The notes below the pieces were generated by a model, which saw nothing but the letters and a program-made list of their open reading frames with translations, did no database searches and had not been told where the DNA came from. Positions 46,814 through 59,033 of a DNA stretch of 64,000 bases are shown piece after piece. Position numbers and translations under genes: made by a program. The stretch's first letter is position 1. The number at the start of each line of letters is the position of its first letter. Source of the DNA: Medicago truncatula (lineage: Eukaryota; Streptophyta; Magnoliopsida; Fabales; Fabaceae); contig NC_053048.1 of NCBI RefSeq assembly GCF_003473485.1, forward strand, positions 21,321,255-21,385,254, given 5' to 3'.

Positions 46814-48450
46814 GTGTTTTAGGGACCAATTTCAAAAACTAAAATTAAAAGAGGGACTAAACGAAAAAAAAATTATAATTTTCACAGATTTCATTCATCT
46901 TCTTCACCCTCTTCTCATCTTCTGCCATCTTAACTTAGAAAATCCGTCTTTTTTCAACCGTAACCCAGAAAAATTCCACCTTCTCGAATCTTCATCTTCA
47001 AAACTAAATTCATCGGTCACGTAAAAAATCATCAAACCCACATTTTCTTTAATCCCTCGCTACTATTTTGAATCCCAAACAAAACATCCACACCACATTA
47101 ATAAATTCTACTAGAGTGAAGAACAACTTGTAACTCCATAACTCTCAAATTACTTCAATTCTAATTTATTACAAACCAAAAGTCATTCCAACTTGCTCCA
47201 GATCTTGCTCCTATTGCTGTAAATCATGGCACGATTTCTTCTTCACTTGGAACATAAAATCTGCTCTTTGTAGCTTCAAATTCATGCAGAATCATCTGAA
47301 CTCAACTAAAAGTTATCAAAAACGACTAACCTAGTTTCATCAACTACTACTTTTTTCTTTGAGCTATCATTTTCTTTACAAATAAAAGCACATACGAAAC
47401 AACAAACCAGGAAAAATAAATTATTAGGGTTTGAAGAACACTACCTTGTTGTGTGTTACTAACTTAAATTTGGAATGCTTTTTATGCAATTGTCTTAAAT
47501 TTACCATCACTGGCATAGGGCTTTGTAGGCAAAACAAGCCTTCTTCCAACAAAATGGCAACACATATAAGTTTGGAAGGAGATATTGTGAATGCTCTACC
47601 AATTGTAGATCATGTCTACAAGCAAAATTCAGAAAAGAGCTAGGACAAATACGAAGAGCAAGCACAAGCTGATCTGGTGTAATTGGTGTAATTTGGGAAG
47701 AATTGGAAAATTGGAGAGAGAGAGAGAGAGGAATAAAAGAAAGAGATAGGAAGAAGATGAAGAAATGAGTTTTAAATTTCAAATTTTGTAAGTTCATATT
47801 TTTTAATTCATCCCTCGGTTCTTTTTCTGTTTTGGATTTGGTCTCTGTAATATAATAGGGATCACCTGTAAGGCCACATACGAAACTAATGATATGTCAA
47901 TGATTGCCATGTCATGCGTCGTTAGACACTTTGGCGTTTTTTTAACAGAAGTTGACGAGAGGGACGAAATATCAAAAAGTTAATAATTTGCACGAGTTGT
48001 TTTAGAAAGAAAAAAAAGATATAGGGACGAAGAAAAAAAACACGCGAACTTAGATGGGCGCTTTACATATTTAAGCCTGAAATTTGTTTAAGGGTATAAT
48101 AGAAAGTGAAAAAGGCAGCTTAAAACCATGTATTCTCTTTAAATATAGATAATATGTAGCTTCTATGGTTCAGTTTGCAAACAGTTCTCTACATTTTAGG
48201 TCAAATTTAAACTTTTTTTTTTAAAATGTGTTTACTTAAATAGTATTTAAGTTATTAATTACATTTTCTTTGATAATTTTTATGCATTTTGTTACACTAT
48301 TCAAATTTCAAAGATTTGTCAAAATTTTACAAAAACTCATTTAAAAGTAATTTCGAAAGCTACTAAGAAAGTAGTGTTATCTTAGTCCACCCTTAGTTTT
48401 TCTTAAATTTTTTTTAAGTGAATTTCTACTATTTTATGAAATAAACTGAA

Positions 48451-48455
<5 letters not shown>

Positions 48456-48517
<62 letters not shown>
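48456..48517. repeat. (TA)n microsatellite, 62 bp
   Basis: Uninterrupted TA dinucleotide run. Confidence 0.95.
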
Positions 48518-48518
<1 letters not shown>

Positions 48519-48749
48519 CTGAACCATAAAACTTTTCTTCTTAATCCTTGCCTTGCAGTGTGAAGAAAGAAAGCATCAATTCATCTTCAAAACATAAAAA
48601 ATCTAAAAAAAGCCGGAAGGACCACCAAAGGTGGTACCGACAAGAACATAACATAAGGGAAGGGTCGAAATGTTGCAATAGGAAGTGTCTTCTTTAGAGA
48701 CAAGGTTTCAAGGAATACTCAACGGGTTCCCATGGCAAGATTGAAGTTT

Positions 48750-49663
48750 GATCTTATAAAAGAAAAGTTAGTTTGCATATAACATGAAGGAGAAGGTTGA
48801 TCATATAACATTTATCACCGTAAATATGATCAGGTTGAGTCACGATTAGATCGCTCTTTAAGACATTTCGTAACACTATCCAAAATTGTGCAAGATATAT
48901 TATCAATCGCATCATCTCCACGATAAAACAACTCAGTTCAAACTGTACCATTACCTATTGCAACGTAGATATTCGTTTGAGAATTAACATCCTCAATATG
49001 GTATGAATACAAATCAAATATGCTACAAATAACAGTTGAAATCGAAGGAAAAAAAAGGAGAAGATGCAGAGAAGAAAGACTCGTCAATATAAGTCGAATA
49101 CATAGAGAAGAAAATGATTCGAAGTTTCAGAATACTTTTTGGTGTACCGAAGGAACTAGGAGAGCTCTCCTTTTACAGGGAGAGTTCCTAATTAATCTGG
49201 AGAAGTAAACTTAAAAATTAAGCAACCCGTAGATTAGTTCAAGTAACAAATGATCATATAAGCTTAAAGCTTCAATGAAACACGCGAGCGAATAGAACCG
49301 AAAATTTCCGGATAGTCTGTTGGATCAAATTTAAATGAAACATATTCGTTAAGAAAGCGCTTTTGTATAATGATTAAAATAATAAATTAATTTAACATTT
49401 TTATGCGATAATAAATATACATCTTTTTTACCCAAGCCTGGCCCGAACATCCGGCGACGGCACAATATATATATTTTCTCGAGTGCTCACTACATTCCCA
49501 AAAATGTGTACCCTATGGGCATGCCCTTGGAAGTGAACCCCCTCTTATATAAACACTACTAATGTGTGTTATCTTCTCTGTGGATATTTTTTTCAACTCA
49601 CACAACACTAGTTCTATCCTAATTGGACTTTGTATTTATTCTCATTTAACTAGTGTTCCAACA
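48750..49663 (-). mobile_element. 3' LTR of a decayed copia element (far end uncertain)
   Basis: On the minus strand AAATGGGGAAT at 49664-49674, a purine-rich tract, is followed directly by TGTTGGAACACTAGTT at 49663. This is the expected order of polypurine tract and 3' LTR start, about 500 bp after the end of the copia polyprotein at 50181. TATATAAGAGGGGG near 49555 could be the LTR TATA box. The distal LTR end was not identified; 48750 is a rough limit. Confidence 0.6.
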
Positions 49664-50180
49664 ATTCCCCATTTGAATTAAAAAATGGTTTCGAGAAATA
49701 CCATCAAGACATTTCTAGAAGGTTGCTAATAAATAAAGGTATTGCCTAGAACTTGAATTTTTTTATAACAAGTAAAATTCTGATTAACAAGAGTTTCTCT
49801 TACCATTGAACTCTATCTCAAATGTAGAACTCGCACACTACCTTTTTTCTAAGGTGTATTCTAAAAGCCCGTGCATTTATTGCCTTAAACATCTATCCCA
49901 GTTTTAACAAACCCTCTAATATTCTTCCTCAAAATCACATTGGAACCAGTCTGAGTTCCACATTCGTATAGATGAGTCTATCAAGAGTACTCATGTAGAT
50001 TTGTACTCCACTTCATATGCATTACAGATCTCATTAAGAGTTTCTATTATCTTTTCTTCATGTTACTTCAGGAATCATGCTTCTCTAGTTTTATCGTAGC
50101 ATGTTCTTATCATCTCATGACTTATTATTACCCATTGAATCTATTTCTTAGGATATGTAGTCATTTAGGTCGGCTGACCA

Positions 50181-51630
50181 TCACTGTTGATCTATAGGCA
50201 TTAGTCCCATCCTACTAGATGTATTTAGGATTTTATCTTTCGTTAGTCCTTTCGTCAAAGGATCAACTAAGTTTTAATCAGTATGTACAAAATCTACTAT
50301 AACCACTCCATTAGAGATAAATTCTCTAATTGTATTGTGTTCTCGCCTTATCTGCCATCTCTTACCATTGTAATAACAATTCACAATCATTTCATTAGCC
50401 GCAATACTATCGCAATAAATTAAAACATACGGTAACGGTTTTTCCCATAAAGGGATCTCAACTAGTAAACATCTTATCCAACTTGCTTCTTCATTTGAAG
50501 TAGTTAGTGCTATCATCTCACACTTTATTTTAGATTGAGTCAGAATTTCCTGTTTCTTAAATTTCCACGAAACAGATCCTCCAGCGATGCAAAATATATA
50601 GCCAGTGGTCGCTTTGAAATCACGTGATAAGGTGTTCAGTGGCGGATCTTGAGTTTTTTTTTTCGGGGGTGCCAAATATTTGAAGAATATATATTAAACA
50701 GTTTCACAAAATGTGCAACGTTGTTAATTGTTGTGGTGGTAATATCGCTAATTTGATACTCGGGGATGCTTGTTTGAATCCTAGCAGGACCTTTTTTTTT
50801 AAGAATAAAATAAGAAAAATTCGCTAAGACCGTTGCACCTGGAGGTCTCCAAAGAGATTCGCACCTAGTCCCAATCTACAACATTGTACCTTTCAAGTAC
50901 AACATTGTAACTTGGATAATGCAGTCCTAGAGCATAGTCATTTCGAGATATCTCATGACTCTTTTAATAACATGTCAATTCTCCTTACTCGTTTTACTTG
51001 TAAACTTAAATAAGAGTCTCATGACATAGGTAATGTCAGGTCTAGTACATTTAGTGGCATACTTGAGGCTCCAATGATGCTTGCATATTCAGTTTGTCTA
51101 ATACCATCTCCAATGTTCTTTAAGAGTTTTACATCTAGATCATAAGGTGTCCTTACAGATTTACAGTCAAAATAATTATATTTCCTTAAGATCTTCTCAA
51201 CATAGTGATCAGATTGATCCAAATAAATTCCTTGTTCTGATCTAGTAATCTTGATACCATGAATTACATAAGTTTCTCCTAGGTCTTTCATATCAAATAT
51301 TTCACAACATTTACACCATGAATGTTTTAACCTAATATGAGTAAGTCGTCTACATAGAGACATATCATTGTGCAAATGTTATTTTCATATTTGTAATAAA
51401 TGCATTTGTCACTTTCATTTACTTTGTACTCATTTGAAATCATTAGATTGTTAAAGATTTTGTGTCATTGCTTAGGGCCTTGTTTTAGACATACAGAGAG
51501 TTGTCTAACTTACAAACCTTGTTTTCTTATCCATAGATCACAAAACCTACATGTTGTTTTATATAGATTTCTTCTTCTAATTCATCATTTAAAAAAACAG
51601 TTTTAACATTCATTTGGTGTGCTATCAAGT
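50181..51630 (-). pseudogene. Copia (Ty1) polyprotein remnant, RT and RNase H parts
   Basis: From high to low coordinates on the minus strand: AHQMNVKTVFLNDELEEEIY (RT), then NNICTM-like and SLYVDDLL-like residues with frame changes, FDMKDLGETYVIHGIKITR, DHYVEKILRKYNYFDCK, then VLEGYN, an insertion, DFKATTGYIFCIAGGSVSWK, YCDSIAANEMI, NGKRWQIRREHNTIRE, a TAA (about 50274), NLVDPLTKGLTKDKILN and the final TGA at 50181-50183. These are the standard copia RT/RNase H blocks. Several stops and frameshifts make it non-functional. The gag and integrase parts are not recognisable upstream. Confidence 0.85.
50637..50866. mobile_element. Small insertion in the copia RNase H region, CAGTGGCGGA end
   Basis: The copia frame breaks between GYNVVDWD and LNTLSRDFKATTG. 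The intervening about 230 bp begins, on the plus strand, CAGTGGCGGATCTTGAG, the same terminus as the hAT-like element at 43447. The opposite end and the target duplication are not clear. Confidence 0.5.
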
Positions 51631-52126
51631 TTTCACACCTTTCATGTATTATTTTTAAAATGTGAGATGTGAAAATAAGATTCCTTGTATATTAACTAAT
51701 TGAAGTCAAGTAATTAATTAACTCTATCAAAGATTAAGAAAATGATTAAACTTAAGTGACTAATGAGTCTATCAAAGATTAATTGTTCAAGAAAATATGA
51801 GTTCGATTCTTTCCGGTCTTACTTTGAATTACTAGTGCTAATTTTCCATGAGATTTGGAGGATTAACAAAAAAATCCTACATTATCAAATTTTTTTGTCA
51901 AATAACTTAGTAGCTATAAATTCATATCTTAAAGATGAATAGTTTGGTGTTTGGTGTTTAAAACTTCGATCTTTACATATATACAATGTCACTATCAACT
52001 GAGCTAAATTTATGTGGATTTTTCTATATTACCATTCTAATAGTTTAATTTTATATCCTAATTTTCATTTTTATAAGTTTCCTTTTGTGAGCGCAAATTA
52101 GTGCTTTTAATCATCACTTTCATATG
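51631..52126. other. Intergenic, nothing recognised
   Basis: Possibly decayed upstream copia sequence; no protein blocks can be read. Confidence 0.3.
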
Positions 52127-52203
52127 TCCTCGTGAGCTTAGCTCAGTTGGTATGAACAATGCTTAATGTATGCAAGTTCTGGGATTCAAATCCCGACCAC
52201 CAA
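52127..52203 (+). mobile_element. tRNA-derived SINE head
   Basis: CCTCGTGAGCTTAGCTCAGT (A box) and GGGATTCAAATCCC (B box) lie 35 bp apart, followed by CCACCAACAAAAAA, a simple A-rich tail. AACCCCAACCACCAA-type repeats follow to 52290. Related to 40248-40337. Confidence 0.65.
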
Positions 52204-54607
52204 CAAAAAAATTGGGGTTCAAACCCCAACCATCAACAAAAAAAATCAAACTTTCATATTTTTATATATGGTTCAAACCCCAACCACCAAAAAAAATCAT
52301 AACTTTCATATAAAATATAATGCTTATAAAATAATACGGCAGTAGTAAAATACTATGGCGTCTCTCATGCTCTTTCTTGCTCATAATTCTAAAACACTGT
52401 TTTTCATCATAAAGCATGGCAGTCATCATGCTCTTCTGCTTCAACTTGTTATTATTCTTTATTTTTATTATTTGGTGTGAAAGGAACTTTCATGAAATAA
52501 AAAAATAAAAAAAATCACAAAGCAAAATAAATTAACAGACATATATAGACTTAACTTCCTTTAAGTAATTGAAGCATTTTAAGATCCTCTCTATTTTTCT
52601 CCTTCCATTTTTTCTTTGATTACTATGGTTTTAAAGAGTTTTACACTATTAGAAAAAACAAAATTAGTGAGGAAAATTAGTGACAGAAAAAATGAAATTC
52701 CTCACAAATTTTTTGGTCGCAAAATTTAGTGACGGAATTAAAAAGGAATTTTACGTTTTCCCTCGTTAAATTTCCCTTAGTGTATCTTAAATAATTCAAT
52801 CAATCGGATGTCACTTTATTGTATCTATATTTTCAAAACCTTTGTAATAAAAAATATAGAGAATATAAAATATGGAGAAGATCTTGACTCAACAATATCT
52901 AATTAACTTCATTCACCTATTACACATTTTTAACTTCGTCTAGTTGAAAATACAGACAACCATAACTATAAATATGATAAATCAACCAAAATTTCCTTCT
53001 TAAATCAAACAAAATATACTTGCATATATTTTGTTCCATTTGTTCCCTATTGACCTTAACAGTCAACACAATAGACAAGTTTTCCCTTGTGGTCACCATT
53101 GTTTAGTCACTATAAGCAATTAATAACACATACAAAATGTCGCCATTGTTTCTACAGTATTATTTACGAGTGGTGTGGCATTCCTCTAGAATATATGCAT
53201 TGTACTTAGCCCTCTGATTACCTAGATACAAACTCAGGCCTACACCCGCATATGTCGGGAACACATTTAATATCGTACAGATGCTTTCTCCGTTCACTGT
53301 TATAAATAATTTTATTTTATATTTATCGAATATATGATTCATTTGAACTATATTATAAATTAAATTTATTAATTATTTAATGAACCTGAAAATATAATAT
53401 TTGTTTATAATAATGATCAGATGTAGTATGACACTAAATTTGATACATATATATTTATTTAGACTTAAATACATTTTGATCCTTTTCTTTTTTAAAAACA
53501 AAAATCAAGATTTGGTCTTCGTATTTTAAAAACAGGTCTCTCAGTTCCCAATTAAAAAAAAAAAATCTTGAATTTTCATCTCTCATCTTACTTTGGACTA
53601 ATTTTTTATGATGTGGCCTATTCATTTATGGGTATGAAAGCGTTTATTAGATATTTTTTGCTGACATGAATATTCAGTATCACCGAACATGCTCGGTCAC
53701 GTCATAATTAAATAGATCACATCATCAAAAGTGATAAAAAAAATGAGATTAAGAACCAAACTTTTAAAAAAAATTAATTTGGGACCAAATCTAATTTTTT
53801 AAAATGGGTATTTATTAATAACATATGAATAAAAGGTACATTTAAATAATTTATTTATTATAATTAAATAACATATGAATATTTTTGACGCAAAATAAGA
53901 TATAAAGATTATTAATAAAAAGATTTTAAATTGAGAATCGAGCAAAATATATATGCATCAAAATATAGCAATTTGTTTTATTACGAAAATATTTTAAACA
54001 AGATATGAAATATTTCATCTTCATTTATATACTACTAAAAAGCTATACATAATGTAATTAAATTTAATATCTTTAACCAACCCCATCGTTGATCGTCATT
54101 TCTTCAACACATCTTTTATTACCAATGTAGATGTTTTTTAAACATGCCTAAATTGTGTCGAAGCAAAGAAATAATTGTTTTTTTACCTTTGTTTGGGTTG
54201 TTAGACGGTGACACGTATTGTACGAGTATCATACAGATGTCAGACATGAAAACACGATTAATTTTGAAGGTGTCCATGCTTCATTGAATATTAGTGTATC
54301 AAATTTTTTTTTTAGTATCTAGGTTGTATTTTCATGTCGAAACTTTTTAACCCATATGATGTTTTGGTTAAGAAGTTTACACCTTGAGAAAGATGTATTT
54401 TACACCTTACAACTTTAGAAATTGACATTTTTTACTTATAATATATCACTTATTTCCTTTTTTACCTTCATAACAAGCACTTGTTAGCATGAGTCTATTT
54501 TCTAATATTATTTTTTCATTGTTGCTTCAAATAAACTTTGTCCTTATTGGTATACACGTTTTTTATATTAATTCACACAACACATCTGTTGCAATAAACA
54601 TTTTAAA
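52204..54607. other. Intergenic; upstream region of the MAKR6-like gene
   Basis: No gene supported. 53460-53830 has MITE-like phrases (GACTTAAATACATTTTGATCC, and GGGACCAAATCTAATTTTTT inverted in sense) without clear ends. ATAACATATGAAT occurs twice (53819, 53868). Confidence 0.4.
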
Positions 54608-55339
54608 ATGGAAACATCATTGCCTCTTGCTAGTGATAGTTTTTCATATAGTTGGTTATCAAACTCTAATAAATCTCATGTGAGTTACCTTGATGATGAG
54701 CCTCATAGAGACTCTTTTAATAGTTTCTATGGAGATAGCACCTCAAATAATACCCAAAACTTCAATTTTGATAGCATTTCTCAATCAAATGTTGTGCTTG
54801 TTCATGCTGATGAAATTTTCTCTGATGGCTTTCTTAAGCCCTTTTTTAATGACTCTTCAAAAGTAGAGTTGTTCTGTAATACCTCAGAACCTATTCAAAC
54901 AATGATTGATGCTACTTTTTCTTCTAGAACATTTTCTTCAAGGAATACGGAAATTCGTCATGGTTTTCTTACAAGGTTGAGAAAATCAACATGGAGAACT
55001 TTGGTACAATTTTTCAGGTCTTTGAACACATTAAGGCATAAAATGGAGAGGCCATCAAGAAAAATGTCCAGAGATAATAATATTTACAAGACAAATAGGT
55101 TAGTTAAAAGCTTGAGCAGAAGTTCACAGAAATCATCTCCTATTGGAAATTTTCATCTTGATCATGATGACCAAATTTTTGAAGCAGTCCTCCATTGCAA
55201 AAGATCAATAAGTATATATATACATGCATATAGCCATGCTATTTTTATTTGATTTATATTTTAATGTTTTTGTGTATGTATACTTTTGCTTAATTACTTG
55301 GAACGTTGAATTCATTATTTCTTCATTTCAGGAAAATGA
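54608..55339 (+). CDS. MAKR6: MAKR6-like membrane-associated kinase regulator
   Basis: Small plant-specific regulator of the MAKR/BKI1-related family, whose members associate with the plasma membrane and receptor kinases; the exact role of MAKR6 is little known. Exons 54608-55211 and 55332-55339, intron of 120 bp (AATAA-GTATAT, TTTCAG-GAAAA), 203 residues. Recognised by the start METSLPLASDSFSYSWLS and the block VLVHADEIFSDGFLKPFF at residues about 61-78, both characteristic of MAKR6. The middle is rich in Ser/Thr. The second half is very basic (RLRKSTWRTL, RHKMERPSRKMSRD, KSLSRSSQKSS), suited to binding acidic membrane lipids. The end is CKRSIRK; only the last codon and a half come from exon 2. 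The start codon is set by the conserved METS. Without splicing the frame would run on to 55252 with a hydrophobic tail, which I consider spurious. Confidence 0.82.
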
Positions 55340-56143
55340 TCCTTAGCTATAGAGGAGAATTGTATGAGAAAGTGGTAGGCATGCACGTAGAAATGTATTG
55401 TACCTTATTGAGCATTCCAATTTATTTTCTTGGTGTAGTTTCTATATGTTTAGATATTGGTATTCTCTTTTGAATGTTATATATATATAAAGACAATTTT
55501 CATCTCCTACCCTTTTTATATATTTATCATAATGTCAGTCAAATTTTAGGTGGAGGTTCTTAGCTCATCAAGGTTTTCTCAAGATCATTAAGGTTTTTGG
55601 AGACTTCTAGACCTTTATGAAACTTGATTTGTTTCCAACTCTATTATGGATCTGTGTGTGTGAATATTCTATAAAAAGTCATTGACATTTACTAAATTTT
55701 GTGACCAATCCAAGAGAGAAGATGTTCATATGCTAGTGTTGAAAACAAGGTAGACAAGAAGGGCACAAGGGACAAATAATGTTGGGAGAAAAAAACCATA
55801 ATTCCTTCCTTCAACTAATTTGCATCTTTTGTTCTCTTGTTGGTATATATGTGTACTCCTTATCAAAGAAAGAACATTAGATAGTGACCTTTATGACTAC
55901 TATTATTGTGCCTCTCTCAAACACCATGCAAATTCCCTAGCTTATTCAAGATGTGGATAACATGACATGCATTACATTCACTTGTGATGATAAAATCATT
56001 GCCCATCTCACTCAAATTAGGCATCTGTTCAAACATGCTTTTGACAAATAAGGGCAATCAAGTGGTGGATGAAGTGGCTGGCAGTTACCATGGCCCAAAT
56101 ATTGCGAAAGTTTTAAATAGAATATGAAGTAACAAAATCATCA
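55340..56143. other. 3' flank of MAKR6-like gene and intergenic
   Basis: Contains the presumed 3' UTR. No further gene is supported. Confidence 0.4.
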
Positions 56144-56625
56144 AGTGTGTTTGGATGGGGAATGTTTTGAGGGAATTCAAATACTTTGAGGTGAATTTTA
56201 TTATTTGGATAATAATTTAAAGAATTTTTAAAATGATGAAAATTTATAAAGTATTTTGTTCAAGTTGAATTTAGAGAATTTCAAATGACACCTAAAAGTT
56301 AAGAATTTCAAAAATTTTCATTCTTATATTTTTTCAAATTTTGCATTTTGGTCTTCAAATTTTCCAAAATTTTCAATTTGACCCAATAAACTTTTTTAAA
56401 ATTTCAAATTGACCCCTCAAAATTTTTGAAATTTACAAATTGACCCCTAATTTCAATTTTCAAATTTGGCCCAAAAAATTAAAATTTATAAAAGTTGCCC
56501 AAAAATGATGGCAATGAATTTTTTTTTTCTCCATCCAAACAAAAATATTGAGAAATTAAAGTAATTTAAATTGCCTAGGATTCTAAATTCTTTAAAATTT
56601 TCCAATTACCTCATCCAAACACACT
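56144..56625. mobile_element. TIR MITE with AGTGTGTTTGGATG ends, about 482 bp
   Basis: Left end AGTGTGTTTGGATGGGG, inverted right end AGTGTGTTTGGATGAGG. The interior has repeated GACCC(C/A)-AAATT phrases. GTGTTTGGAT termini belong to common plant hAT/Harbinger-type MITEs. No clean target duplication seen. Confidence 0.6.
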
Positions 56626-58242
56626 CTTAGAGTTGATTTGGTGGTATTAACTTTAGACATAGAAGTGTGCCTTTTTCAAGGTTTCAGGTTCAATTGTCCT
56701 TTATATCAATTTGAATTAGTTAGTTTAGCTTCTTAAAAAAAATAATGAGACGAAGTACAAACACGCATTATACATGACACCGATATGCTGTCATGGGTAA
56801 TAATAATTGAACAAAAATATAGGTGGTTGTATTTGTATGTAATTAGAAGAATAAGTGAGTATTGTATACGTGTCGGACATTTAAATATGTCTTAAATCTG
56901 AAATGTTGATATTACATATTAACATTATTTTTATGAATATTAAATCTTTGATATCAAAAACAAAGAAAAAATTTAGGAAGAAGTAACGTGGATTGATATA
57001 TAAATCAAAGAATCTAGATCTTGTTAAAAGAAAAATAAAATAAAATTAGAGTCTAGATTTATTAACCGTGTGAATGTGTTACCTTGAATGCAGCAGTCCA
57101 AATCCATGCAAATTATGAAGGAGCTTAGGCAAAATGTTGGACTTGGGTTTAAATCCATGCAAATTGTGCAATGCTAACTAGCTAAGTGGTATAGAAGGAT
57201 CCACAATAGCAGAATCCAGATTTACTCACATCGATATATAAAATTTTGCTTCAGCAAATATAAACACATAATCCGCAACAAGTGTCGTGCAAATATTTAA
57301 CATTGTATTGTATATAAAATAAAAAATACTTAATCGAACAATGTATTAATGTTGATATAGAAAATAGTCATAAGTTTTCAAAAGTTTATTATATCGGTAT
57401 ATAAAAATTTATTTCCACAAATGCAAGCAAATAAAATCTGCAACTAACGCGTTGCAAATATTCAACGTTTTAGAGTTTAATGATAGTGGGTTGATAGTCC
57501 AAAATAATTTTGCACACATAACTAATCTAAACACTTAGAATCGTAACATCAATTCATGTTTTTAATTTATGAGACTATTTAAAATGCTTTGATTGGTTAT
57601 GTGTGCAAAGTTATTTTAGATCGTCTACCGACCACCATTAAACTCGGATATTTAAAGAGAAAATATTTAATAAAAATATTACATAATGTTGATAAAAGTA
57701 ACTTTAATGTTTTTCTTGGATGTAAGTGCACACGCATATCTGCAAATGATAAATTTATTTGGATTATTTATCCTTCAATCATCTATCTTTGATACCTAAT
57801 TTCAAAAACAGTTTGTAGAAAAAATAATTAATTTCAAAATAATAACTACCCCAATTTTCAAGAACTATTTTAGAATTAATCCTTAAAAAAAAACGTAAAA
57901 AAAGAGAATAACAACAAGAGTTAAAAAAAAAAAAAAAAAAGCAACGTAAAAAAGAGAATTAAAGAAAAATGAATAATAGAACGTGGGCAGTTAAGGCCTA
58001 TTTAGTGGGCAATTTATTTTTATAAAAAATAATATTAAAGGTTAAAAATGGAAGAAAATATAAAAGGTACCAGCTATAAGTTCAAAAGCTACTTGAAATA
58101 GCTTCTCACAAAAAGCTATAAGCTCATGAAAAAAGTTTGTTACCAAACACATCACGTTTTAATCCAACGAGCTTATAAGCTAATCTAACAAGCTATAAGC
58201 TAACTTATTTGTGTTACCAAATACAACCTTAATCAAATCATT
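56626..58242. other. Intergenic; one MITE relic
   Basis: 58060-58235 holds an AGCTATAAGCT-rich relic like those in the CUL3 copy 3 intron, bordered by GGTACC and TTACCAAATACAACC. A short frame at 57589 has a VILDRLPTTIKL stretch faintly like the LINE zinc-binding domain; too weak to call. Confidence 0.35.
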
Positions 58243-58900
58243 TCATGTAACAATAATATCATCAACGTAACAAAAAGTACGGTTAGGTCTCTCCATTGTA
58301 AATGGTTCAAGAACAAAGTGTGTGGTCTCATTGATTTGCTTATAGCCCAAACACATCATAACCTTTGTGAATTCACACAGTTTGCCGCAGTAGCAAATCT
58401 CAGCCATCAATCTATGATCTGACGGTTCCAATTCACAACACAAATTTCAACAATTTCACACAATGTCAGATCTTAACCGTTCACTTCAGATCAGACGGTG
58501 TAGAACAGCTACAGCGTGCAACTGCGTGTAAATATTACAGCAGCAAATCCCATCCCCTACTTTAGCTCATATATGTCCTTCTTCAGTAGACACACCTTAT
58601 TGGTTCCACATGTGATATTAGGGTCGGGTAGAATCTCCATATACACTTCATCCTCATCTAAGTGTCCATGTAAGAACACATTTTTAACATAAATTTTTTG
58701 CAATTTTCATCCAAAGTAAGCAGTAAGAGAAAGTAAGATTCTACAATATTCATTTTTGTCATTGGTGCAAATGTCTCCTCATAATCAATGTCGCATGTGA
58801 ATTCATGATGATGCCTTGTTTGATAGTAAACTAGAATAGAAAGAATGTGAATATCGACATATTCTCTACGTACCACTTGTCAGAACATATTCCTTTTAAC
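58243..58900 (-). pseudogene. Second copia RT remnant, with a small insertion
   Basis: The minus strand reads DIDYEETFAPMTKMNIVES (RT start), LDEDEVYMEILPDPN-like residues and LLKKDIYELK, then about 200 bp of unrelated sequence (about 58385-58560), then TKVMMCLGYKQINETTHFVL and FCYVDDIIVT, the RT catalytic YVDD motif. Frame changes and the insertion make it inactive. It is a different copy from 50181-51630. Confidence 0.8.
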
Positions 58901-58998
58901 ACTCTTCCCAAATTGTGTGTATTATGACGATGATCTTTCAGTTTTCAAATTTTTGATCATCATCTATGTTTGCATAAAAATATTAGTTTTGAAGCTTG

Positions 58999-59033
<35 letters not shown>

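Noticed and set aside
52262..54106. Short frames near 52.3 kb and 53.2 kb
   Set aside because: Less than 65 codons, no motif, no splice context, in AT-rich sequence.
57589..57792. Frame with VILDRLPTTIKL, faintly like a LINE zinc-binding domain
   Set aside because: Only a dozen residues match, no zinc ligands or flanking blocks are visible, and no LINE end was found.
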